DNA from: a candidate division BRC1 bacterium ADurb.BinA292 | Lineage (GTDB): Bacteria > Sumerlaeota > Sumerlaeia > MVZB01 | Length of the DNA: 13,473 bases | Direction: 5' to 3' | NCBI GenBank assembly: GCA_002068205.1 | Contig: MVZB01000071.1 | Coordinates: 1-13,473 of the forward strand | Shown here: piece after piece, positions 7,028-13,104 of the stretch | How the letters are laid out: each line of letters opens with the position of its first letter | Numbering within the stretch: the stretch's first letter is position 1 | The notes under the pieces: model-generated | What the model was told of the DNA's origin: nothing | The model's database searches: none | The model's input: only the letters and a program-made list of their open reading frames with translations | Made by a program: the position numbers and the translations under genes

Positions 7028-8092
7028 ATGAAGGACTTCGCCCCCATGAAGGAATCGATCCCGCCGGCGGCCTGGGTGTTCTCGCAGGGCAACTGGCGCG
7101 CCCGTTACCGGTCGCGCCACACGATTGTCCTGTCCGGGGGGGAAGGCACGCGGATGCGGCCGTTCATTCGCCAGTGGTTGGGGGAGGATCGGCCGAAGCA
7201 ATACTGCGCGTTCGTCGGGACCCGGACGATGCTGCAACACTCGCTCGACCGCGCGGCCGATCTGGTCGATCCCGGCCATACGCATCTGGTCCTCGGGCCG
7301 CAACATCAACGCTACCTCGGCCATGGGTTGCCCGGCTTCGCGGGGCGGCTCCACCCGCAACCGGCGAACCGGGGGACGGCCGTGGGCATTTTCCTCGCCC
7401 TCGCCGAAATCCTTGAGGCGGACCCCGAAGCGACCGTGCTGGTGTTGCCGTCGGATCAATTCATCCATCCCGAGGCGGCCTTCCGGCGCTACGCCGACCG
7501 CGCCTTCCTGCTGGCGGAACAGTTTCGCGACCATGTCGTGCTGATGGGCGTCGCGGCGACCGAACCGGAGCGGGATTACGGCTGGATCGAGCCGGCCGAG
7601 CAGGTGCTCGGCGCCAATTGGGAGGCCGACTTGCGGCCGCCGAGCCGCGTGCGCCGGTTCGTCGAGAAACCGTCGGCCAATCTGGCGGAACTCCTGCTCC
7701 AGCGGCGCGCGCTGTGGAACACGATGAGCCTCGTGGCGCGGGCCGAGACGCTCTGGAAGATGGGGCGCCGGTTCCTGCCGCGGCTCGTGCGCCGGTTCGA
7801 TGAATACCGGCTGATGCGGCGCGCGCTGGGCGCCGACGCCCGCCGACTGGAGGCCGCCGCGCTCCTGACGCGGATATACGAGCAGCCCGGCCAGATCGAC
7901 TTTTGCCAGGCGATCCTGCAAAGCGACCCCCAATCGTGCCTGGTGCTGTCGATGGACGATCTGCACTGGTCGGACTGGGGTCGACCCGAACGGATAGAGG
8001 ATACGATCCTGCGGTTCGGCATTCGTCCGAACATCCCTCTGGCGCTGCCCGAGACCCGAGGGGTCGACATCCATGAATACGCGATCGGCTAG
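7028..8092 (+). CDS. Mannose-1-phosphate guanylyltransferase-type nucleotidyltransferase
   Basis: A 354-residue sugar-phosphate nucleotidyltransferase that would make an activated sugar such as GDP-mannose from a nucleoside triphosphate and a sugar 1-phosphate. The nucleotide-binding signature LSGGEGTRMRPF (35-46) and the following RPKQY (55-59) are those of the ManC/GMP branch. The metal and sugar site is suggested by NRGTAVGIFLAL, VLVLPSDQF and RRFVEKP. The late WSDWGRPERIEDTI corresponds to the family's W-S-D-x-G motif. There is no fused phosphomannose isomerase domain, as in the shorter enzymes. The first 28 residues precede the fold. Two starts are possible: ATG 7028 and ATG 7046. The second has AAGGA (7031-7035) ten bases upstream, the first has no such site, so a 348-residue product is equally likely. 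The substrate is inferred, as WNTMSLV replaces the more usual WNSGIF. The receiver-domain gene follows 67 bases downstream. Confidence 0.85.
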   Translation: MKDFAPMKESIPPAAWVFSQGNWRARYRSRHTIVLSGGEGTRMRPFIRQWLGEDRPKQYCAFVGTRTMLQHSLDRAADLVDPGHTHLVLGPQHQRYLGHGLPGFAGRLHPQPANRGTAVGIFLALAEILEADPEATVLVLPSDQFIHPEAAFRRYADRAFLLAEQFRDHVVLMGVAATEPERDYGWIEPAEQVLGANWEADLRPPSRVRRFVEKPSANLAELLLQRRALWNTMSLVARAETLWKMGRRFLPRLVRRFDEYRLMRRALGADARRLEAAALLTRIYEQPGQIDFCQAILQSDPQSCLVLSMDDLHWSDWGRPERIEDTILRFGIRPNIPLALPETRGVDIHEYAIG

Positions 8093-8110
8093 TCGCGGAG
8101 CGCCCAGGGG

Positions 8111-8119
8111 TGGTATGAT
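8111..8119 (+). promoter_or_regulatory. Extended -10 promoter element before the receiver-domain gene
   Basis: TGGTATGAT reads as TGn followed by TATGAT (5/6 to TATAAT), an extended -10 box that can work with a poor -35 region. Predicted start at about 8126 gives a 34-base leader holding the AAGGA ribosome site. It lies in the gap after the nucleotidyltransferase, so the receiver gene may be transcribed separately. Confidence 0.4.
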
Positions 8120-8147
8120 CATGTCCAGTCCTCGATTCCGGTTCACG

Positions 8148-8152
8148 AAGGA
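8148..8152 (+). promoter_or_regulatory. Ribosome binding site deciding the receiver-gene start
   Basis: AAGGA seven bases before ATG 8160 selects that start. The longer in-frame option from ATG 8073, which would overlap the preceding gene, has no comparable site and adds a basic, non-homologous tail. Confidence 0.65.
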
Positions 8153-8159
8153 ATCCGAC

Positions 8160-8567
8160 ATGCTGACCAGGAACGTGCTGCTGTTCGAGGCGAACCCTCA
8201 GACCCGGCTCTACGTGAAGGACATCCTGGACTACTTCTCGTTCAACGTGCAGACGGCCGAGACGTGGGATGAAGCCGAGCAGCACTTGCAGCACGGCGAT
8301 TACGACGTGATGATCGTCGACGAGGCGCACGTCCACCTGGGCCACGCGACCCCGGTGCGCTGGATCCGCGAGCGCGGCAGCGACCTGCCGATCATTATCA
8401 TGTCGTATATGCCGCTGCCCGAGCTGTGGTCCAACTGCCTGGAGCACGACGGCGTGGAACTGATCAGCAACCCGTTTTCGCCCAGCGAGCTGAAGCTGAT
8501 GCTGGATATCGTGACCAGCAAGCGCGTTCGCAAGGGCAGCCCGGAACTCTCCAGCGAACAGACCTGA
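8160..8567 (+). CDS. Stand-alone receiver-domain protein with altered phosphorylation pocket
   Basis: A 135-residue single-domain protein with the CheY-like beta-alpha pattern. Strand 1 is NVLLFEANPQTR, strand 3 DYDVMIVDEAHV, strand 4 LPIIIMSYMPLPE and strand 5 GVELISNPFSPSEL. D54 is in the place of the phospho-acceptor and S82 in the place of the conserved Ser/Thr. Two normally strict features differ: the acidic pair after strand 1 is E10-A11 instead of two acids, and the strand 5 lysine of the usual K-P-F is asparagine, N104-P-F. This suggests weak or no phosphorylation, or signalling by another route. No output domain is attached. The start is chosen from the AAGGA site and because the fold begins immediately. 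It shares the plus strand with the nucleotidyltransferase just upstream, and a strong terminator follows 34 bases after its stop. Confidence 0.8.
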   Translation: MLTRNVLLFEANPQTRLYVKDILDYFSFNVQTAETWDEAEQHLQHGDYDVMIVDEAHVHLGHATPVRWIRERGSDLPIIIMSYMPLPELWSNCLEHDGVELISNPFSPSELKLMLDIVTSKRVRKGSPELSSEQT

Positions 8568-8601
8568 TCCATCAGGCCTATCTTCGCGCTCCTCCCCCCC
8601 A

Positions 8602-8640
8602 GGCCGCCGCGTCACCCCCCCGACGCGGCGGCCATTTTTT
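8602..8640 (+). terminator. Strong intrinsic terminator after the receiver gene
   Basis: GGCCGCCGCGTC (8602-8613) pairs perfectly over 12 bases with GACGCGGCGGCC (8622-8633), around an eight-base loop of one A and seven C. A and six T follow (8634-8640). This is a classic rho-independent terminator for the plus-strand unit. On the minus strand no T-tract follows, so it does not serve the facing methyltransferase gene. Confidence 0.92.
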
Positions 8641-8679
8641 CAGGCAGGGACGGCCCGATAGCGATCCCGATACCGATGA

Positions 8680-9480
8680 TCAGGCTTTGCGCGCGATGAT
8701 AACGACGGCGCGCAGATGGGCCTGGTGGCGCCGGAAGGCACGGCGCATCTCGACCACGCGGCGGCGGGCCTCGGCTTCGCGCAGCAGGTTCAGACCGATC
8801 CGCGCGGCGCGCAGCCAGCCTTCGTCGCGCAGCACCTGGCTCGGTTCCAGCAGCCGGAACGGGGCGAGCCAGATGCGCGGCTCCACGAACCCGGCCTCGG
8901 CCAGCAGGGCGGTCCACTCGGCGACGGGCAGCGGCGAGACGCCATGGTGGATCGCCAGGCTCAGCTCGGCGCGGATGCGCTGGCGCGTGGCCGGGTCGGC
9001 CGCCTCGGGCAGCAGGGCGATCTCGTGAAGTCCGTAGCGCCCGCCGGGGCGCAGCAGGCGCACCACCTCGCGGACGATGGCGGCCTTCTTCTCGGGGGGC
9101 TGCATCGTCAGCATGGCTTCGCCCAGGACGACCTCGGCGCACTGGTCGGGCAGGCCGCTGGCCTCGGCGCCGGCGTTGACGATCTGGATCGCGGGGCCGC
9201 TCAGGCAGTCGCGGAGCCGGCGGGCGGCGGACTCGTCGCGCTCGACGGCGGTATAGGCGGCCGGGCGAAGGCCGAGGATGCGCCGGGCGGTCAGGCCCAG
9301 CCCGGGGGCGAATTCAACGACGCGGTCGGCGGGGCCGATGGCCAGGGCCTTGAGCAACCGGCGGGTGGAGTCGAGGCCGCCGGGGCGCAGCACGCGTTTG
9401 CCGAGGCGCGCCAGCACCCAGTGGCCGGGGAGCCGGGCCAGGGGGACATCGGCGTCAAGCAGATGGGCGGCATGAGCCAT
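8680..9480 (-). CDS. Class I SAM-dependent methyltransferase
   Basis: A 266-residue cytoplasmic Rossmann-fold methyltransferase. Motif I is VVEFAPGLGLTARRIL (about 54-69), whose E-x-x-P-G-x-G binds S-adenosylmethionine. Motif II ends in the acidic YTAVERDE (about 75-83). A post-motif region has VVLGEAMLTMQPPEKKAAIV and VRLLRPGGRYGLHEIALLP (UbiE/Methyltransf_11 style). The N-terminus HLLDADVPLARLPGHWVLARLGKRVLR belongs to the subgroup rather than the fold. The substrate cannot be told from the sequence; the similarity to UbiE is at fold level only. Start ATG 9480 has an AAAGGAG site (9494-9488 on the minus strand) seven bases upstream and a promoter further up. It is transcribed alone, convergent with the receiver gene. 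Confidence 0.9.
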   Translation of the reverse strand: MAHAAHLLDADVPLARLPGHWVLARLGKRVLRPGGLDSTRRLLKALAIGPADRVVEFAPGLGLTARRILGLRPAAYTAVERDESAARRLRDCLSGPAIQIVNAGAEASGLPDQCAEVVLGEAMLTMQPPEKKAAIVREVVRLLRPGGRYGLHEIALLPEAADPATRQRIRAELSLAIHHGVSPLPVAEWTALLAEAGFVEPRIWLAPFRLLEPSQVLRDEGWLRAARIGLNLLREAEARRRVVEMRRAFRRHQAHLRAVVIIARKA

Positions 9481-9487
9481 GATGGGG

Positions 9488-9494
9488 CTCCTTT
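9488..9494 (-). promoter_or_regulatory. Ribosome binding site of the methyltransferase gene
   Basis: AAAGGAG on the minus strand ends seven bases before ATG 9480. It is one of only two strong Shine-Dalgarno sites in the window, the other being at 10485-10491. Confidence 0.75.
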
Positions 9495-9539
9495 CGGGGG
9501 GGGAGGCGCCGGCCGGTTTCCGCCGTGCACCTGAAGTTT

Positions 9540-9567
9540 ACTATAGGCAACGATATGATGATGTCAA
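9540..9567 (-). promoter_or_regulatory. Near-consensus sigma-70 promoter of the methyltransferase gene
   Basis: On the minus strand TTGACA (9567-9562, perfect) is followed after 16 bases by TATAGT (9545-9540, 5/6). It lies in an AT-rich patch and points at the methyltransferase start 59 bases downstream, leaving a leader of about 50 bases with a good ribosome site. It is the best promoter in the window. Confidence 0.65.
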
Positions 9568-9708
9568 GGTATTTAGATCCGGTTGGGCAAAAATCTCGAG
9601 AGGCCAAACGGAACCAGGACAGGCGGGGCTTTGAGCGCAACACTCAGTCACAGCGATCCAAAAGCCGGCTCCGGCCTTGGTCCTCGCTGCAGCGTGGCGC
9701 TTCCTTGC

Positions 9709-9738
9709 TTGAGTCTGGATGCGGTTTGTCACTACACT
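9709..9738 (+). promoter_or_regulatory. Weak candidate promoter of the zinc-ribbon gene
   Basis: TTGAGT (9709-9714) and TACACT (9733-9738), each 4/6, separated by 18 bases. Predicted leader of about 75 bases contains the perfect hairpin at 9759-9774. Confidence 0.25.
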
Positions 9739-9818
9739 GGGCGGCGTGGCGTTGGGCCCCCGCCGCCGGGCGGGCAGCCGGTTGCTCCAGTTCCCGTTGC
9801 CGCAGGTGTCGCCGACCG

Positions 9819-10361
9819 ATGGATAAGGAAGCCCTGTTGACCCTGAGCCGTCCGAACAAGACGTGCCTGAACTGTGGCGAGGCGCTCGACGTGATCGAGC
9901 GGCATCCCAGCATGCTGCGCTCGGACGACGGGCGGCGGCTCGAACGGCTCGACTTCTGCCCCGAGTGCTGGCAGGTCATGAAGAACGAGGCGTATGAATC
10001 GTTCTGGATCACGCGGCGCGAGCGGAAGGACAAGGCGATCCCGCGGTTGAGCAAGCGCGAGCGGGCGACGGCGTTGCGCGTCCTGTTCGAGTCGCTGTGG
10101 GACCGGCGCGAGGAGGAGGACCTGGCGGCCCACCTGTTTTTCCTGTCGCATCTGCTGATGAAATGGGGCGGGCTGAAATGGCGGGAGAACTCGAGCGACA
10201 TCCACGGCAACGAGGTGGTGGTCTTCGAGGATCCGGCATCGGGCGATTTGCTGGAGATCGGCGCGGCGCCGCTCGACGACGACCGCCTGCTGGCGATCAA
10301 GGAGGAGGTCGAGGGGTTCCTGCGCCAGTATGCCGCCGAGGGGCAGGAAATTTCGCTCTGA
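9819..10361 (+). CDS. Zinc-ribbon protein of unknown function
   Basis: A 180-residue soluble protein I cannot assign to a named family. It opens with a four-cysteine knuckle: C16-x2-C19 (CLNCGEAL) and C47-x2-C50 (FCPECW), a likely structural zinc site. An aromatic and basic link YESFWITRRERKDK follows, then a helical middle (RERATALRVLFESLWDRREEEDLAAHLFFLSHLLMKWGGL). The end is a beta-rich, acidic part (GNEVVVFEDPASGDLLEIG) closing on a helix. There is no signal peptide or membrane segment. Start ATG 9819 is taken because the cysteine domain begins soon after; the upstream open frame is low-complexity and the ribosome site is poor. Cysteine-knuckle proteins of this shape occur as conserved orphans in environmental bacteria (general recollection). 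It could bind nucleic acid or protein. Confidence 0.75.
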   Translation: MDKEALLTLSRPNKTCLNCGEALDVIERHPSMLRSDDGRRLERLDFCPECWQVMKNEAYESFWITRRERKDKAIPRLSKRERATALRVLFESLWDRREEEDLAAHLFFLSHLLMKWGGLKWRENSSDIHGNEVVVFEDPASGDLLEIGAAPLDDDRLLAIKEEVEGFLRQYAAEGQEISL

Positions 10362-10484
10362 TGGCCGTCGCTCGTCCCTCGTCCTCGACATCGAACCCCG
10401 CGGTTTGACCGTTCGCACCGGCCCGGCGGGGGAGCCGCCGCCATGGTCCCTCGTTCGTCGCGCCAGAAATCAATCGACATGCTG

Positions 10485-10491
10485 AAAGGAG
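10485..10491 (+). promoter_or_regulatory. Ribosome binding site of the lipoprotein gene
   Basis: AAAGGAG ends seven bases before ATG 10499, a near-perfect Shine-Dalgarno that fixes the start of the large secreted protein. No convincing promoter or terminator is visible between 10362 and 10484. Confidence 0.75.
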
Positions 10492-10498
10492 CCCGCTC

Positions 10499-12427
10499 AT
10501 GCGCTGCTCCGGGCCTGGGGTGGGAAGGGGCGCGCTGGCGTTGGCGCTGGTCGCCTGCCTGGCGGCCGGCGGCTGCGCGCGAGCGGGTCGCGCCGTGAGC
10601 CCGCTAGTCGCGGCGGCGCCGCCGCGCATCGAGCATTTTGACGTGGACAAGGTGACTTACCTGAGCTTGTCGCCCGAGGTGGAGTGCCGGTTGACGCTCG
10701 GCGGCGCGCCGCCGCCGGGGCTGGCCGCCGAGTTCCGGATTCATGATCTGGCCCGCGGGGTGGTGCTGGCATCGGCGGCGGTCCCGCTCGACGGGGTGAG
10801 CACGCGCACCGTCGCCGCCTCGCTGCCGGTTCGCGTATCGCAAATGACGGGGCTGCTGGCCGAGGCGCGGCTGATCGAGCCGCGCGGCGGGGTGGCGGTC
10901 GATGCCGCGGAATGCCCGTTCGACGTGACCGACGACCTGCGCACGAATTTCCGTTACGCGGGGGAGACATACGGCGGCGTGTCGCGGGCCCTCGAACCGC
11001 GGCCGATCGGCGAGGGCACCCCCGACGATTTCTGGAAAGGCATCCCCGTCGGCACGCCCCCGCAGGTGCAGCTCGACCGGCTGCGCGCCTGCTTCCAGAA
11101 CGTGGCCGAGGTCTCCGTCGAGGAGGGGCGCGGCCACTACACCTGCTGGGAGGAGGGCAGCCGCCAGTTCTGGAACAAGTCGGCCTACCACACGATGGAC
11201 ATCTGGGAGTTCAGCCACGAGCGGATCCTGCATCTGTATCGCGAGGGCGACCGGCGCGGAATCTACATGCTGCCGTGGACCGACGGCAAGGGGGCGCGCA
11301 AGGAATACTTTGACGAGGGCTTTCCCTGGATCGACCCGTGGAATCCCAACGGCTACTACCCCGGCAACTGGCTGATGAACCTGGACCCGAAGTTCCACCG
11401 GCCGTTGACGCCGGAGGAGCTGAAGCTGGCGCACATCGATCTGCACGGGACGGAGAGCTGGATCGACTTTGTCGTCGAGGAACTGGTGCGCATGACCGAC
11501 CACTACCGGCCGCGCATCATCTGGTGGGATAACTCGTACGGCGGTGAGCACATCGAGTACACGCTGAGCAAGCTGCGCGCGCGCTGGGCGAACGAGCAGC
11601 CGGAGCGGACGCCGCCGCTGCTGATGATCAACGGCAACGCCGGTTACCACAGCGACATTTACTGGATCGAGCACGACCTGCCGGCGCGGATGGACGGCTA
11701 CCTGTGGCTGATGCGCCAGCTGATCAAGGACCGGCCGGCGGTCGCGGAAGGGAGCGCGACGATCTTCTCGGGGCAGCACCACCCGGCGGCGGCGTCGGGC
11801 CAGCAGGCGGGGATCAGCGATCCGAAGAACATTTACAACGACGCCGCGACGACGTTCATGTTCCGGCAGTTGCTCTTCGAGTGCCTCGCCAGCGATCCGC
11901 GCATCGTCGGCCAGCAGCAATGGCCGCGCAACGCGCTGGAGTGGCGGATCGGCCAGTTCCCCGAGGCGTTCGCCGATCACGCGCGCACGTGGGGGTTCCA
12001 GACGCTGTTCGCCCATGTGTACAACGCGCGCGACGTGCGGCCCTACGCCCTGGCGGCGTCGGTCGAGGCGCTCGGCGCGCCGGCGACGCGCGAGGATGCG
12101 GTCGAGGACGGCAAACTACACCTGGTGGCGCGCGCGCCGCTGTCGGATCCCGACCGGATCTACCTGCACGTGTTCAACTACCTGGGGACGACGATCGACG
12201 TGCTGGCGCGGCGGCCGCGGCCGGCGCGCGCGGACGTAACGCTGCGGCTCGACGTGCCGGGCTTCGCCGGGGAATACCGCGTGCGCGCGTTCTCGCCCGA
12301 TTTCGCGCGCTACGGCGATTGCGTCGCGCCCGCGACGGTCGCCGAGGCAAACCATCTCCAATTCGACGTGCCCGTCGAAACCTACACGCTGGTGATCATC
12401 GACCGGCCGCGCGCCGGTTGGCGCTGA
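10499..12427 (+). CDS. Large secreted or lipoprotein, possible glycoside-hydrolase-like barrel, family unknown
   Basis: A 642-residue exported protein. The N-terminus has a basic start, the hydrophobic run ALALALVACLAAGGC and two candidate lipidated cysteines. LVAC (C20) fits the lipobox best; AGGC (C26) is weaker. Residues 45-145 look like an Ig-like beta sandwich. About 175-520 is rich in Trp, Tyr, Asp and Glu with repeated strand-loop units: GIYMLPWTDGKGARKEYFDEG, IIWWDNSYGGEH (340-351) and LLMINGNAGYHSD. This is the look of a (beta/alpha)8 glycoside hydrolase. D344 and E350 are plausible but unproven catalytic acids. About 550-635 is a second beta sandwich (LHLVARAPLSDPDRIYLHVFNYLG, then VTLRLDVPGFAGEYRVRAFSPDF), as in many glycan-active enzymes. 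I do not recognise a CAZy family. The glycosyltransferase begins 14 bases downstream, suggesting surface polysaccharide as the common theme. Confidence 0.8.
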   Translation: MRCSGPGVGRGALALALVACLAAGGCARAGRAVSPLVAAAPPRIEHFDVDKVTYLSLSPEVECRLTLGGAPPPGLAAEFRIHDLARGVVLASAAVPLDGVSTRTVAASLPVRVSQMTGLLAEARLIEPRGGVAVDAAECPFDVTDDLRTNFRYAGETYGGVSRALEPRPIGEGTPDDFWKGIPVGTPPQVQLDRLRACFQNVAEVSVEEGRGHYTCWEEGSRQFWNKSAYHTMDIWEFSHERILHLYREGDRRGIYMLPWTDGKGARKEYFDEGFPWIDPWNPNGYYPGNWLMNLDPKFHRPLTPEELKLAHIDLHGTESWIDFVVEELVRMTDHYRPRIIWWDNSYGGEHIEYTLSKLRARWANEQPERTPPLLMINGNAGYHSDIYWIEHDLPARMDGYLWLMRQLIKDRPAVAEGSATIFSGQHHPAAASGQQAGISDPKNIYNDAATTFMFRQLLFECLASDPRIVGQQQWPRNALEWRIGQFPEAFADHARTWGFQTLFAHVYNARDVRPYALAASVEALGAPATREDAVEDGKLHLVARAPLSDPDRIYLHVFNYLGTTIDVLARRPRPARADVTLRLDVPGFAGEYRVRAFSPDFARYGDCVAPATVAEANHLQFDVPVETYTLVIIDRPRAGWR

Positions 12428-12441
12428 GGGGTTCGCGCCCG

Positions 12442-13104
12442 ATGCCCGCCCCCGCCCTGCTCCAGGTCTGCGCCGTGGATTTCACCGCGTGGCACTTCCT
12501 GCGGCCGCTGATGCGCGCGCAACTGGAAGCGGGGTTCGACGTGCACCTGGCGTGCCGGCCCGGCGCCTATCTGGATGCGCTGGGTCAGGAAGGCTTCACG
12601 GTGCACCCGATTCCGTTCGAGCGCAGCTACGATCTGCTGGCGCACTGGCGGGCGGCGCGCGCCTTGCGCAAGCTGCTGCGGCGCGAGCCGTTCACGGTGG
12701 TGCACGCGCACACGCCGATCGCGTCGCTCATCGCGCGGCGCGTCGCCCGGCGCTGCCGCGTGCCGGTCGTGCTGTACACGGCGCACGGGTTCTACTTTCA
12801 CGACGCGATGGCGCCGCGCGCCCGGCGGTTCCACATCGCCCTGGAACGCTGGGGCCAGCGCCACGCCGATTTCCTGTTCACCCAGAGCCGCGAGGACCTC
12901 GAGACGGCCGTGCGCGAGGGGATCGCCCCGGCCGCGCGCGCGCGCGCGATCGGCAACGGCGTCGACATCGACCGCTTCCGGCAGTGGCGCTTCAGCGCGG
13001 AGGAGCGGGCGGCGACGCGCGCCGAGCTGGGGCTGGCGCCCGACGCCGGGCCGATCGTGATGATGATCAGCGAGGAAAGGAAGCTCATCCCGAACATCGC
13101 GTAG
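12442..13104 (+). CDS. GT4-family glycosyltransferase, C-terminal half missing
   Basis: A retaining GT-B glycosyltransferase, N-terminal (acceptor) domain only. Its features follow the CapM/EpsD type of polysaccharide enzyme: an N-terminal strand LLQVCAVDFTAWHFLRPLM, VVHAHTPIASLIARRVAR (about 88-105), VLYTAHGFYFHDAM, ERWGQRHADFLFTQSREDLETAV and IGNGVDIDRFRQW. Such enzymes add sugars to lipid-linked or capsular glycans at the inner face of the membrane. After PIVMMI (to 13068) the family expects G-R-L and a whole nucleotide-sugar-binding domain with the E-x7-E motif. Instead the frame reads SEERKLIPNIA and stops, leaving 220 residues instead of about 370. The loss coincides with the start of a minus-strand transporter sequence, so the real gene is broken or misassembled here. 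Start ATG 12442 lies 14 bases after the lipoprotein stop. Confidence 0.88.
   Translation: MPAPALLQVCAVDFTAWHFLRPLMRAQLEAGFDVHLACRPGAYLDALGQEGFTVHPIPFERSYDLLAHWRAARALRKLLRREPFTVVHAHTPIASLIARRVARRCRVPVVLYTAHGFYFHDAMAPRARRFHIALERWGQRHADFLFTQSREDLETAVREGIAPAARARAIGNGVDIDRFRQWRFSAEERAATRAELGLAPDAGPIVMMISEERKLIPNIA

Larger units (their letters stand above)
9481..9818. other. Intergenic region between divergent genes (338 bases)
   Basis: No credible gene. The left 140 bases are less GC-rich than the rest of the window and hold the methyltransferase leader and promoter. The right part holds two hairpins. One is at 9658-9680, with CCAA/TTGG outer pairs and GCCGG/CCGGC inner pairs. The other, CCCGCC-GCCG-GGCGGG at 9759-9774, would fall in the leader of the zinc-ribbon gene. 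A weak promoter-like pair, TTGAGT (9709-9714) and TACACT (9733-9738) with 18 bases between, points rightward. Confidence 0.6.

Noticed and set aside
8073..8159. Alternative longer start for the receiver-domain protein at ATG 8073
   Set aside because: It overlaps the previous gene and has no ribosome site, and the added residues are basic and not part of the fold.
9525..9818. Upstream open frame joined to the zinc-ribbon protein
   Set aside because: The frame runs through the divergent promoter region, gives low-complexity residues and lacks a ribosome site; the cysteine domain begins soon after ATG 9819.
10604..12016. Minus-strand open frame of 470 codons opposite the lipoprotein
   Set aside because: No domain or start signal; the plus strand has a ribosome site, signal peptide and coherent protein.
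12941..12958. Alternating CG run inside the glycosyltransferase gene
   Set aside because: It keeps the reading frame (A-R-A-R-A) and is explained by high GC; not a functional repeat.
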